Positions 23,955 through 31,911 are shown, numbered from the stretch's first letter. The stretch: 37,260 nucleotides of DNA from CAYHHI01 sp964356335 (GCA_964356335.1 CAYHHI010000030.1:1-37260); one strand, 5' to 3'. The notes: generated by a model not told the origin, from the letters alone. Program-made: numbers and translations.

Positions 23955-25367
23955 CTATCTAACAAGAAGTATCTTGCCTCTGGCGACATTGCCGCCGGCC
24001 TGCACCTGATAGAAGTAAAGGCCAGGCGAGACACCTGCCAAGTTTGCGCTGTGAGCCAGGGCCACTCGCTGGAGACCCGGCCCGAGGAGACCTATATTCT
24101 CTTCAGCCACTCTTCTGCCCATAGTGTCATAGACACTCACACGGACGAGTGCGGCCTTATCCAAGTTGAACATGAGACTCGGCAGATCCTTTGACGGCAT
24201 CGGCGACACCGCAACCCTGAGCCCGTGCCCGGAGGCAGTCGCTACCGGTGTGCCGGCGGTCGCAAGCAACCTGTCCATGCACATGTAGCCCAGATAGTTG
24301 GTGACCCAAGACTGGTCATAGTTGTCAGGGTCGGCATCCAGAACGGGGATGCCGCCATCGTTATCACCGTCATTTGCAATCAGGGTATCGGCGAGATGCT
24401 CGAAGTAACCCGCATATGTGGGGCTGTCAAGGACCTCGGTTGCCGTTGACTGGCCAAGCGCTGCCCAAGCACGCCATGCATTCTGATAACTCCCTGCACT
24501 GGGGAGTACTTCGGTATCAAGATTGGGTGCATAGGTGGTGACCCAGGCTTCCAGGCCCGTTGGGTCGTCAGCGAAGACGGAGTGGACTATGCCCCACATT
24601 ACGGCCCCGCCGTCCATGGCCCATTCCTTCCAGTGGAACTTGGCGGGATTGAACTCCGCCCAAACCTTAACGGAATCCGCCATATCGAGCGCTTTGGAAA
24701 CATAAGTTGCATTTGAGGTGTACTGCCCGTATTCATAGAGGTTGCCGACTGCCCAGCCCATGATCATGCCGTTCAGTCTGCGCGCCGCGCCGGTCGGGTA
24801 ATTCAGGATCATCGGGTTGTGACAGAGGTAGGATGCGCAGGAGTCCCCATATGCGGCATAGGTCGGATCGCCGTAGATATCGCCGTACTCCATCACTGCA
24901 CGAAGGGCCCAGGAGCAGTTATATCTTCGATAATAACCCGTGACAGGATCGTCATTGCCCTCTTCATCATAGGCCTTGTGGCTCATCACGTATTCCCAGG
25001 CGGCATCAACGTTGCTGTGGTAGGTATCGGCCCCCGAGAGCCGGTAGAAGTGCGACCACATCCATATCGATTCGCTGGTGTTATCCGTCTGGATCACGTT
25101 CAGCATGTGCTCGGCCTCGCGCATGCCACCGTAATCGGCAGAGCCCGTGTCCGCCACCTGAAGCGTGCTTATAAACTGGCAGCACATCGTGAATTTCGTG
25201 AAAGGATCGTAGGAAAGCATCGCCCGAGCGGGCAGCGCCCGGGGAGCAAGCCACTCTTCGCTTCCCTGGGAAGCCTCGGCGGCCACATCAGGCGGGACGT
25301 AAGGAGTCGCGAACAAGCAAAGCGGAATCAATAGACACATCACGGCAACCAATAGCACCTTCTTCAC
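23955..25367 (-). CDS. Secreted alpha-helical protein with FlgD-like/type IX sorting domain
   Basis: A 470-residue exported protein with signal peptide MKKVLLVAVMCLLIPLCLFA. Residues about 45-365 are rich in aromatic and helical segments, with repeated motifs such as SIWMWSHFYRLSG, CSWALRAVMEYGDIYGDPTYAAYG, GMIMGWAVGNLYEYGQYT and YQNAWRAWAALGQST. This pattern suggests an (alpha/alpha)-toroid of the glycosidase/polysaccharide-lyase type, although no catalytic motif can be named. The last ~90 residues (RVSVYDTMGRRVAEEN...GVSPGLYFYQVQAGG...KILLVR) are a FlgD-like type A sorting domain, like the end of the M6 protease. The ATG at 25373 sits only one base after GGAGG. The GTG two codons later has an ideal seven-base spacing and is preferred. 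Function unknown; surface polysaccharide handling is a guess. Confidence 0.82.
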   Translation of the reverse strand: MKKVLLVAVMCLLIPLCLFATPYVPPDVAAEASQGSEEWLAPRALPARAMLSYDPFTKFTMCCQFISTLQVADTGSADYGGMREAEHMLNVIQTDNTSESIWMWSHFYRLSGADTYHSNVDAAWEYVMSHKAYDEEGNDDPVTGYYRRYNCSWALRAVMEYGDIYGDPTYAAYGDSCASYLCHNPMILNYPTGAARRLNGMIMGWAVGNLYEYGQYTSNATYVSKALDMADSVKVWAEFNPAKFHWKEWAMDGGAVMWGIVHSVFADDPTGLEAWVTTYAPNLDTEVLPSAGSYQNAWRAWAALGQSTATEVLDSPTYAGYFEHLADTLIANDGDNDGGIPVLDADPDNYDQSWVTNYLGYMCMDRLLATAGTPVATASGHGLRVAVSPMPSKDLPSLMFNLDKAALVRVSVYDTMGRRVAEENIGLLGPGLQRVALAHSANLAGVSPGLYFYQVQAGGNVARGKILLVR

Positions 25368-25526
25368 GGACATACCTCCTGGAAATGAACTGTTCCCACG
25401 ATAGGGACTACTTCGCCGAATCTAATCTTGCGCACTTGCCAGTCCCCTTGGGCAAGGAACCCCAGTGGCACGGATGTGCGAACGCTCTCTTGCTCCACCT
25501 GCATACTCTACCCGTTCGCAGATTCT

Positions 25527-25555
25527 ATTATACACTTTCGCCAATCTCTATTCAA
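25527..25555 (-). promoter_or_regulatory. Promoter of the secreted alpha-helical protein gene
   Basis: Minus strand: TTGAAT (25555-25550), exactly 17 bases, then a perfect TATAAT (25532-25527). It has the only consensus -10 among the promoters found here. It predicts a leader of about 150 bases. Confidence 0.6.
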
Positions 25556-25649
25556 CTCGTTTTGACGCTTGGAGGCAACCTTGTCTACCCATTATGCATT
25601 GAGTCCTCAACGCGACCTTGCACCTCTCCTGATGGGTAGACGGTCCCCG

Positions 25650-25695
25650 GCCCCGCGGGGCTTATGGCCGGTCTAACGCAGGAACCCCGGGGTTC
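25650..25695. terminator. Two perfect GC-rich palindromes after the EamA gene
   Basis: GCCCCGCGGGGC (25650-25661) and GAACCCCGGGGTTC (25682-25695) are perfect palindromes 20 bases apart, the second 13 bases past the EamA stop codon. The first is inside a larger imperfect hairpin, with CGGCC (25648-25652) facing GGCCG (25666-25670). No T-run follows, so they could be factor-dependent or bidirectional terminators, or protein-binding sites. Confidence 0.35.
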
Positions 25696-25707
25696 TTCAG
25701 GCTTAAT

Positions 25708-26604
25708 TCAGGCAGCCTTCTCGGACATCGCGAGGTAGACACCGTAAAGGATAAGAGCCCCTCCCCCGAAGAGGCTAAGACCCGGGACTTCGTGGAAAAT
25801 GAGCCAGGCAAGGAGGGAGGAGCCGATGGGCTCCCCGAGGATTGAGATCGCGACTTTTGGTGCAGGCAGGTAGCCGAGCGCCCAGTTAAGCGAGGAGTGG
25901 CCGAAGACCTGGGGCCCTAGGGCAAGCAGAAGCAGCCAGAGGTAATTGATCGGCGCGAACCCGGTCAGGTTCTGTTTTGTTATCACCGCCCAGATGAGGA
26001 GCATGACCGCAGAAGCGGAATATGCCATGAATACATATGGCAGAAAGGCCAGGTTTCGTCTTACGGAGCGCCCCGTGACGAAATAAGCGCCAAAGGCTGC
26101 GGCCCCGCCGAGGGCATAGAGATCGCCTTTGAGCATCCGGGCCCCGAGGTGGATGTCGCCTCTGCCAATCGTGAAGCTCCCAAGCATGCAGAAGAGGATC
26201 GCTATGAGAGTCCTTCTGCCTATGCCTTCCTTGAGGACAACCCAGGCAAAGACCGCCGCAAAGATAGGGCTTGTCGTGACAAGGACCACCGAGCTCGCCA
26301 CCGTCGTCAGCCTCAAGGATTCGATCCAGAGCAGGAAGTGGAAGGAGAGGAAGAGGCCTGCGAGAATGCAAAGGGCAACTTGCCTGCGTGATACGTCCCA
26401 CTTTCCGCTTCCCTTAAGGAAGAGAGGCAGAAGCATGAGCGACGCAAACGAAAGCCTCCAGGCAGCTATTACTGCCGTGGGGACGGTGCAGAGCCTTATC
26501 AAGATCGCCGCGAAGGACACCACAACGATCGCGAAGCCGACAACTACAAGGGCCTTTCGTTCCCTATTCAAAATGGCACTCCATCCGCAAAGACGTTCCC
26601 TCAT
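25708..26604 (-). CDS. EamA-family (drug/metabolite superfamily) transporter
   Basis: A 298-residue inner-membrane protein with about ten TM helices in two homologous EamA halves (about 17-145 and 155-292). Family features include RLCTVPTAVIAAWRLSFASL in the first half and SILGEPIGSSLLAWLIFHE (256-274) in the second, the conserved E-P loop of DMT exporters. Substrates in the family range from amino acids to metabolites and are not predictable. The ATG at 26604 has no clear ribosome binding site. A TTG at 26571 has GGAG seven bases upstream and would remove eleven residues, starting MNRERKALVVVG. The true start is therefore uncertain. Confidence 0.9.
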   Translation of the reverse strand: MRERLCGWSAILNRERKALVVVGFAIVVVSFAAILIRLCTVPTAVIAAWRLSFASLMLLPLFLKGSGKWDVSRRQVALCILAGLFLSFHFLLWIESLRLTTVASSVVLVTTSPIFAAVFAWVVLKEGIGRRTLIAILFCMLGSFTIGRGDIHLGARMLKGDLYALGGAAAFGAYFVTGRSVRRNLAFLPYVFMAYSASAVMLLIWAVITKQNLTGFAPINYLWLLLLALGPQVFGHSSLNWALGYLPAPKVAISILGEPIGSSLLAWLIFHEVPGLSLFGGGALILYGVYLAMSEKAA

Positions 26605-26627
26605 CCATCAAGCGTGACGCCTGGATT

Positions 26628-26653
26628 CTCGAGGTGGTACCCCACTTATCGAG
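26628..26653. terminator. Hairpin downstream of the DUF4416 gene
   Basis: CTCGAGGTGG and CCACTTATCGAG flank TACC and can pair (inner GTGG/CCAC, outer CTCGA/TCGAG) with a small bulge. It lies between the DUF4416 stop codon and the EamA start. No T-run is seen. Confidence 0.25.
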
Positions 26654-26706
26654 ATGTTCCCATCCTTAAGGCGCTCACGACTTACTAAACTCACTGACAT
26701 CCCCCT

Positions 26707-27249
26707 TCATTCCGGAAGATGCTGTTTCACTTGCATGGCATATGCGCCTCGGGCGCCGTTGAGGAAGCTAAGGGCCTCAGGGGTCTTGTAGTCTGGATAT
26801 GTCCACGGGACATGCTTGAAGGCCCCGTGTTCGTAGATGAGCGTCACCTCGGCGTAGTATCCCATTCCTATGTAGATCCGGTGAGCGTAATTCTTCGCTG
26901 TGGAAAGGACAACCTGGGCATCGTCAACATACCCGGGGTCGATGTTTGCAAGCCTCCTGCCTCCCCGCGAGAGTTGGTTCTCGATTGCCACGGCGACATG
27001 CTTGGCAAGGGGCAAGTAGGCCCGCTCCCGCAGAATCCCGAAAGATACCCACTTGCGTATGAGACCCTCTCCCATCTCCGCTTTGTAGTAATCGGTAAAA
27101 GTGAACGGGAGCGCGGGACTCTCACAATCGATTTCACCGAAGTGCCTGGTAAGAATAGTGCGGACTTGAGCCATCGCCTCGTCCGCTGCTATTAGACCGC
27201 AGAAGATCTTTACGAGTTTCGGTTTCTCTGCGCGTGCCTGCACCACCAT
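26707..27249 (-). CDS. DUF4416 family protein
   Basis: A 180-residue protein recognised as DUF4416 from KPKLVKIFCGLIAAD (8-22), PFTFTDYYKAEMGEGLIRKW, the central NIDPGYVDDAQVVLSTAKNY and IYIGMGYYAEVTLIYEHG, and WTYPDYKTPEALSFLN near the end. No signal peptide or membrane segment, so it should be cytosolic. The function is unknown. The strongly conserved N-I-D-P-G-Y-x-x and Y-A-E-V-T-L segments look like an active or binding site. A GTG at 27279 starts a longer frame, but GGAGG (27264-27260) lies inside that extension. The ATG at 27249 fits it at 13 bases, with a GTG directly after it. The divergent neighbour is the acyl-CoA dehydrogenase. Confidence 0.85.
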   Translation of the reverse strand: MVVQARAEKPKLVKIFCGLIAADEAMAQVRTILTRHFGEIDCESPALPFTFTDYYKAEMGEGLIRKWVSFGILRERAYLPLAKHVAVAIENQLSRGGRRLANIDPGYVDDAQVVLSTAKNYAHRIYIGMGYYAEVTLIYEHGAFKHVPWTYPDYKTPEALSFLNGARGAYAMQVKQHLPE

Positions 27250-27354
27250 TGCTTCGCCAATACCTCCTGACGCCGCCACCCTCCTCTTACCAGACCCTTC
27301 TGCGCAAGTCCATCAATATGTCGCCGCTCATCTATTATGGGTCAATGCGCGTCC

Positions 27355-27383
27355 TTGACTCTCTGGCTGGCCTGGATTAGTAT
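27355..27383 (+). promoter_or_regulatory. Promoter of the acyl-CoA dehydrogenase gene
   Basis: TTGACT (27355-27360), 17 bases, TAGTAT (27378-27383). Predicted leader of about 40 bases before the TTG start at 27431. Confidence 0.5.
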
Positions 27384-27430
27384 TTGCGCACTCTAAGTGA
27401 AAGCAGCAAATCAAGGCAGGGGGACTAACC

Positions 27431-28588
27431 TTGGACTACAATCTTAATGAAGCGCAAAAGAACCTCGTGGCGACTGCGAGGCGGATCGCCGAGGAGCACA
27501 TCAAGCCCGTCCGCCAGAAATATGACGCAGAGGAGATCTTCCCCTGGGACATTGTCAAGTTCCTGGGCGAGGCCGGGCTCTGCGGGGCTTACATTCCCAG
27601 GGAATTCGGGGGCAGCGGCATGGGCGTTTTCGAGCTTGTGCTTATAGTTGAAGAACTCTCAAGAGTGGATGGTGGGATTGCGCTCTGCCTTGCGGGTTCG
27701 GCCCTCGGGGCGTATCCCGTTCTGATCGGTGGCAGCGATGCCCAGAAGGCCAAATTCCTCCCTCCGATCGCGCGAGGCGAGAAGATCGCCGCGTTTGCCC
27801 TCACCGAACATGAAGCAGGAAGCGACGCCACGGCACTGAAAACAGCAGCCCAGAAACAGGGCGACTCCTACATTCTCAACGGCACCAAATGCTTCATCAC
27901 CAATGGCGGCGAGGCAGAAATCTACTCCGTAATGGTTGTTACCGACAAGAACAAAGGCCCCCGGGGCATATCGGCATTCATCGTGGAGAAAGGCACGCCG
28001 GGCTTCACCTTCGGCAAGAAGGAGCGAAAACTCGGCATCCGCGCATCTGCCACGCGCGAGCTTATCTTCGAAAACTGCCGAGTGCCGGCGGCCAATCTCA
28101 TCGGCAGGGAAGGCATGGGTCTCATCCACGCGCTCAGGACTTTCGACTCAACAAGGCCGGGTGTGGCAGCGCAAGCGCTTGGGATCGCAGCGGGTGCCCT
28201 CGAGGAAGCGGTGGCCTACGCCAGGACCAGGGTCCAGTTCGGCGAGACGATCACCTCGAGACAGGCGATCCAGCATATGCTCGCTGATATGGCCACCGAG
28301 GTCGAGGCTGCCCGAGCACTGCTTTACGCAACGGCACGAATGATCGATTCCTCCAAGACAAGGACAACCAAGGAATCGGCAATGGCCAAACTCTATGCTT
28401 CCGACGTGGCCATGCGGGTGACTACCAAAGCCGTGCAGATATTCGGCGGGCGCGGCTACATGCACGATTATCCCGTCGAGAAGATGATGCGGGATGCGAA
28501 GATCACGCAGATCTATGAGGGCACCAGTGAGATACAGCGAAATGAGATTGCCCTTGCGCTCATAAAGGAGGCAGCGGCGAGGGCTTAG
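27431..28588 (+). CDS. Acyl-CoA dehydrogenase
   Basis: FAD-dependent enzyme that makes the trans-2,3 double bond in acyl-CoA (fatty-acid or branched-chain amino-acid catabolism), passing electrons to ETF. The 385 residues are standard. The N-terminal helical domain is about 1-120. The signature FALTEHEAGSDATALKT (117-133) and FITNGGEAEIYSVMV (153-167) belong to the middle beta domain. The C-terminal helical domain contains RVQFGETITSRQAIQHMLADM. QIFGGRGYMHDYPVEKMMRDAKI is followed by QIYEGTSEIQRNEIA (360-374), whose Glu363 is the expected catalytic base, as in short- and butyryl-CoA dehydrogenases. The start is TTG at 27431, preceded by AGGGGG and a good promoter. It stands alone without ETF genes in view. 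Confidence 0.94.
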   Translation: MDYNLNEAQKNLVATARRIAEEHIKPVRQKYDAEEIFPWDIVKFLGEAGLCGAYIPREFGGSGMGVFELVLIVEELSRVDGGIALCLAGSALGAYPVLIGGSDAQKAKFLPPIARGEKIAAFALTEHEAGSDATALKTAAQKQGDSYILNGTKCFITNGGEAEIYSVMVVTDKNKGPRGISAFIVEKGTPGFTFGKKERKLGIRASATRELIFENCRVPAANLIGREGMGLIHALRTFDSTRPGVAAQALGIAAGALEEAVAYARTRVQFGETITSRQAIQHMLADMATEVEAARALLYATARMIDSSKTRTTKESAMAKLYASDVAMRVTTKAVQIFGGRGYMHDYPVEKMMRDAKITQIYEGTSEIQRNEIALALIKEAAARA

Positions 28589-29085
28589 CCCTGCCCGCGA
28601 TTCAATATTGTTGCGCGCCGCCTGATCAGGCCCTTGAGATCGTCGAGCAGATCACAGATCGAATCCAGATCATCGGTGGAAATTCCGGTCCCACCTTCGA
28701 GGTCGATCGTCGAAAGTGTCTGGTTGACGTTGCCGACCTTCTCGAGAATAGATCCATCCAGGGTCATGATTTGACTGCTCACACCGTGTTCCGGCGCCTT
28801 CGCGGTGCTCTCCTCGAACGCGGTCTCCGCAATTGTCTGAGCAAGGCACTCGGCCTTCTCCTCGATTGCCTCGAGGCTTGAGATCATGTCCTGGTCCAGG
28901 TCGGTTTCGGCGTGCCGCTTTATTCTTGAGGCCGTTGCTACCGCTTCGCTGAGTTTCGAGAGTATCTCTTCCGAGAAGATTCGATCAGTTCTGTGGGCCA
29001 CTCGTGAGTGTGAATATCCTTTGTATCCGGGTATCGCCTGCGAAAGATGCGACGTCCCTCGTGACGCGTGCTTGACGTGAGCCAT
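28585..29085 (-). CDS. Unknown 166-residue helical protein
   Basis: Not recognised. The N terminus is basic and polar (MAHVKHASRGTSHLSQ), followed by IPGYKGYSHSRVAHRTDR (18-35). The rest is predicted to be helical and acidic (about 36-95, 115-166) with heptad-like spacing of hydrophobics, such as LSEAVATASRIKRHAETDLDQ, and a closing LDSICDLLDDLKGLIRRR. It has no signal peptide, TM segment or catalytic motif. The PGYKGY element resembles one in short proteins of unknown role in other bacteria, but that is a weak memory and not an assignment. GAGGGGG lies before the ATG. The stop codon overlaps the convergent acyl-CoA dehydrogenase stop codon by four bases. The DNA methyltransferase gene is divergent from it. 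Confidence 0.75.
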   Translation of the reverse strand: MAHVKHASRGTSHLSQAIPGYKGYSHSRVAHRTDRIFSEEILSKLSEAVATASRIKRHAETDLDQDMISSLEAIEEKAECLAQTIAETAFEESTAKAPEHGVSSQIMTLDGSILEKVGNVNQTLSTIDLEGGTGISTDDLDSICDLLDDLKGLIRRRATILNRGQG

Positions 29086-29305
29086 GCCAACCCCCTCTAT
29101 CGTTTGGACAGCATATCTATCGGGGATGCTGAGATATGACTTAAGGAAAAACTGAAATGGTCTTGAAAGGCCGCTGCGTCAAATGTAGGATTGCTCACCG
29201 GAGGGCGGTCGGCATAAATGGACGCCGGCATTGGGAATTGTGAGGGAACACAGACGGTGGAAATCGCGACTCCCACTGAGATATGCGAATAGGGGCGGCC
29301 TAAAG

Positions 29306-30082
29306 ATGAAAGGGTTGGAGCTCGACAGCATCTTCAACTTGGATTGCATAGAAGGGATGAAGCAAATCCCCGATGGCAGCATAGACCTTGTCGTCACCGA
29401 TCCTCCTTTTGCAATCGAATTCAAGGCCAAGCGGGCTAACTATAACAGAACACAGTCCCGCGTGCTCGAAGGCTACACAGACATCCCAAAAGCGAAATAC
29501 TATGACTTCACGGTCGCCTGGATGACAGAGGTCTTCCGGGTTCTGAGGAAATCCGGGAGTATGTATGTCTTCTCCGGCTGGAATAACCTCAAGGATATCC
29601 TGAACGCCATCGACGTTGCCGGCTTCACCGTGGTCAATCACATCATCTGGAAATATCAGTTCGGAGTGGTGACAAAGCGGAGATTCGTTGCATCTCACTA
29701 TCATTGCCTCTACGTCTGCAAGGACGACAAGAAGCGCAAGTTTTTTCCCTACGCGAGATACGGCAGGACCGCGCGAGATGGGGACGGCCGGAGCCTCCAC
29801 TACAGGGACAAGGAAGATGTCTGGACCATACGGCGCGAATACTGGCATGGCGACCAGAAGACGCCAACCAAGCTGCCGCGGGAGATTGTGGAGAAAATCC
29901 TGAAGTATTCCAGTGAAGAAGGGGATGCTGTCCTTGACCCATTCCTCGGTTCAGGACAGGTAGCCGTTGTAAGCAAGATGCTCGGAAGGCGATACATCGG
30001 CTTCGAGATCGTAAAGGAGTACTTCGAATTCGTCCGCAAGCGACTCAGACACAACCTTTATCGCATCAAAGGCGCCGATTAG
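29306..30082 (+). CDS. Orphan beta-class site-specific DNA methyltransferase (N6-adenine or N4-cytosine)
   Basis: A 258-residue SAM-dependent DNA methyltransferase. The catalytic motif IV TDPPF (31-35) comes first and the SAM-binding motif I DPFLGSGQVA (211-220) comes last. That order defines the beta class (as in M.MboII or CcrM-like enzymes). DSIFNLDCIEGMKQIPDGSIDLVV at the start and RRYIGFEIVKEYFEFVRKRL at the end are standard. The middle carries a lysine/arginine-rich target-recognition stretch (KANYNR... to KDDKKRKFFPYARYG). The recognition sequence cannot be read. No restriction endonuclease or specificity subunit is nearby, so it is an orphan. ATG at 29306 is preferred. A TTG at 29231 would add 25 residues with no family similarity. 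Confidence 0.88.
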   Translation: MKGLELDSIFNLDCIEGMKQIPDGSIDLVVTDPPFAIEFKAKRANYNRTQSRVLEGYTDIPKAKYYDFTVAWMTEVFRVLRKSGSMYVFSGWNNLKDILNAIDVAGFTVVNHIIWKYQFGVVTKRRFVASHYHCLYVCKDDKKRKFFPYARYGRTARDGDGRSLHYRDKEDVWTIRREYWHGDQKTPTKLPREIVEKILKYSSEEGDAVLDPFLGSGQVAVVSKMLGRRYIGFEIVKEYFEFVRKRLRHNLYRIKGAD

Positions 30083-30103
30083 GCTCGCCAACAACCCTGA
30101 GCC

Positions 30104-30170
30104 AAAATGGGGGACACAATACTGACTTCGGCAGGATACCCTATTTGGCAATGGGGGGACGCGATGCTGA
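30104..30170 (+). repeat. Two tandem copies of the GGGGACACAATACTGA repeat
   Basis: AATGGGGGACACAATACTGA (30106-30125) is followed 45 bases later by the decayed copy AATGGGGGGACGCGATGCTGA (30150-30170), each followed by CTTCGGC within ten bases. They lie between the convergent ends of the methyltransferase and comM. The 16-base core GGGGACACAATACTGA recurs exactly, inverted, at 33369-33384. Confidence 0.7.
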
Positions 30171-30226
30171 TTCGCTTCGGCCGGTGTCGTCGAGATCCGC
30201 TATCATCCGCGCCGGCGGACTGTCCT

Positions 30227-31747
30227 TCACGAGTAATCGTGGCACCTATACTGGATTGCTTCCGCCACGTGGCGCGCCTCGATGGCCTCGGTTTCCTCGA
30301 GGTCTGCAATCGTCCGTGCCACCTTTATTATCTTGGTGTATGACCTGGCACTAAGGCCCAATCTCATGGTAGCCACCTTGAGGAGATCTGCAGATCTCGC
30401 ATCGAGCTTACAGAACATCTTCATGTGCCGTGACAACATCTGGGAGTTGGTGAAAATGCCACGTTCATCCCTCAAGCGCTCCTGCTGAACCCTGCGAGCA
30501 CGCGACACGCGCTCTCTTATTGATGAAGAGGCCTCGGCTTGGCTGTCACCCGAAATTTCACTATAGCGTGCCGGCGGCACCTCAATGTGGATGTCTATCC
30601 GGTCCAGAAGCGGCTGCGATATCTTCTTTCGATAGCGGTCGACATCGCCTATGCTGCACCGGCATTGCTTTTTGGGATCGGTGAGATTGCCGCATGGACA
30701 AGGATTCATCGCTGCAATGAGCATGAAGTTGGCCGGATATGTCGCTGACGAGTGAGCACGCGAGATCGTCACGACCCTGTCCTCAAGCGGCTGCCTCAGA
30801 ACTTCAAGGGCACTGTGCCTAAACTCGGTGAACTCATCCAGGAAGAGGACGCCGTGATTGGCGAGACTCACTTCGCCGGGGCGCGGGATCCGCCCACCTC
30901 CTATTAGCGCAACATCGCTGATGCTGTGGTGAGGGGAGCGAAATGGCCGCTTCATCAGGAGCCCGTCCTGACTGAGCTGCCCCACAACAGAGAAGATCTT
31001 GGTAGTCTCGACCGCCTCCCCCACAGCCATCGGAGGGAGGATTGTCGGAATCCTTCGCGCAATCATGGTCTTGCCGCTACCCGGCGGTCCAATCATGAGG
31101 ATGTTATGGTTCCCGCTTGCCGCAACTTCGATGGCTCGCTTCGCATGCTCCTGGCCTCGCACCTCGCTGAAGTCGATATCGTATTTGTCGTCGACTGTGA
31201 GATCGGGGGAACCGGGACAGACAGGTTGGAATTCCCTGCCGCCACTCAGAATCCTGAGCACCTCTGTCAGCGACCTTACTCCGTAAACCGGCTTTGCTGT
31301 GCATACCGCCGCTTCCCGGGCATTCACCTGGGGCAGGATCACTCCCTTCACACTGTCGTCACCAACTCCGGAGACCATGCAGAGTGCCCCTCTTATCGCC
31401 TTGAGACCGCCGTCAAGCGAGAGTTCTCCGAGAAGCAGATAGTCCCACCCGGAAGCATCACTGACCTGGCCACTTGCAACCGCAAGCCCCACAGCTATCG
31501 GAAGATCGAAGCTGCCTCCCTCTTTTCTGACGGTAGCCGGTGCCAGATTGACCACGATCCGCTTAGCTGGAAATTCGAGCCCGCTGTTCTTAAGCGCGGC
31601 CCTGACTCGATCACGGCTTTCTTTCACTTCCTCGTTCGGAAGACCGACGATGGCAAAAGTCGGGAGACCATTGGAGACATCAACTTCAACTTCGACAAGT
31701 AACCCTTCGATGCCAACCACTGTTGAGGTAAGAACTCGTGCAAGCAC
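30227..31747 (-). CDS. comM: ComM/YifB-type AAA+ ATPase (Mg-chelatase-like)
   Basis: A 506-residue hexameric AAA+ helicase family member. In Vibrio, ComM drives branch migration of incoming DNA during natural transformation; in most bacteria it is conserved without known competence. Seen: the N-terminal Lon-protease-like ChlI fold with LPTFAIVGLPNEEVKESRDR and IVVNLAPATVRKEGGSFDLPIA, Walker A GPPGSGKT (220-227), Walker B VLFLDEF, the sensor region FMLIAAMNPCPCGN with a Cys-rich hook (CPCG...CRC), and the C-terminal helical domain (RQDLxSRxMKMFCKL type). The start is GTG at 31747 with GGAGG seven bases upstream. A longer TTG frame at 31765 is pure glycine codons and is rejected. It is divergent from the lipoprotein gene. 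Confidence 0.93.
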   Translation of the reverse strand: MLARVLTSTVVGIEGLLVEVEVDVSNGLPTFAIVGLPNEEVKESRDRVRAALKNSGLEFPAKRIVVNLAPATVRKEGGSFDLPIAVGLAVASGQVSDASGWDYLLLGELSLDGGLKAIRGALCMVSGVGDDSVKGVILPQVNAREAAVCTAKPVYGVRSLTEVLRILSGGREFQPVCPGSPDLTVDDKYDIDFSEVRGQEHAKRAIEVAASGNHNILMIGPPGSGKTMIARRIPTILPPMAVGEAVETTKIFSVVGQLSQDGLLMKRPFRSPHHSISDVALIGGGRIPRPGEVSLANHGVLFLDEFTEFRHSALEVLRQPLEDRVVTISRAHSSATYPANFMLIAAMNPCPCGNLTDPKKQCRCSIGDVDRYRKKISQPLLDRIDIHIEVPPARYSEISGDSQAEASSSIRERVSRARRVQQERLRDERGIFTNSQMLSRHMKMFCKLDARSADLLKVATMRLGLSARSYTKIIKVARTIADLEETEAIEARHVAEAIQYRCHDYS

Positions 31748-31798
31748 ACCACCACCTCCACCCAAATCCGTTAGGGAGATTCCCAGAAGGTGAGCCCT

Positions 31799-31827
31799 AG
31801 CCTAAAGGTTCTGGCTCTCCACGTCAA
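31799..31827 (-). promoter_or_regulatory. Promoter of comM
   Basis: Minus strand: TTGACG (31827-31822), 17 bases, TAGGCT (31804-31799). Leader of about 45 bases to the GTG start. Confidence 0.45.
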
Positions 31828-31841
31828 GCGATACATTCGCC

Positions 31842-31870
31842 TTGATCAATCGGCGGGATTCTGATAGATT
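31842..31870 (+). promoter_or_regulatory. Promoter of the CsgG/TolB-like lipoprotein gene
   Basis: TTGATC (31842-31847), 17 bases, TAGATT (31865-31870). Its -35 is only 15 bases from that of the divergent comM promoter, so the two face each other back to back. Confidence 0.45.
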
Positions 31871-31911
31871 GGCCTTGAAAACCCAAACACTTCGACCCAC
31901 AGGAGGAGTGC

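Larger units (their letters stand above)
25374..25707. other. 334-base intergenic region: promoter and GC palindromes, no gene
   Basis: Only regulatory structure is seen here: the promoter at 25527-25555 for the secreted-protein gene to the left, a leader of about 150 bases in which no riboswitch could be recognised, and two GC palindromes near the end of the EamA gene. The one open frame on the plus strand (25385-25639) has no ribosome binding site and no recognisable protein. Confidence 0.6.

Noticed and set aside
25374..25526. Riboswitch in the long leader of the secreted-protein gene
   Set aside because: No conserved riboswitch motif could be recognised; the leader is unexplained but without positive evidence.
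29086..30082. Restriction-modification system around the methyltransferase
   Set aside because: Neither neighbour shows nuclease motifs (PD-ExK, HNH, GIY-YIG), so only an orphan methyltransferase can be claimed.
30926..31702. 258-residue frame on the plus strand
   Set aside because: Antisense to comM, which has complete AAA+ motifs.
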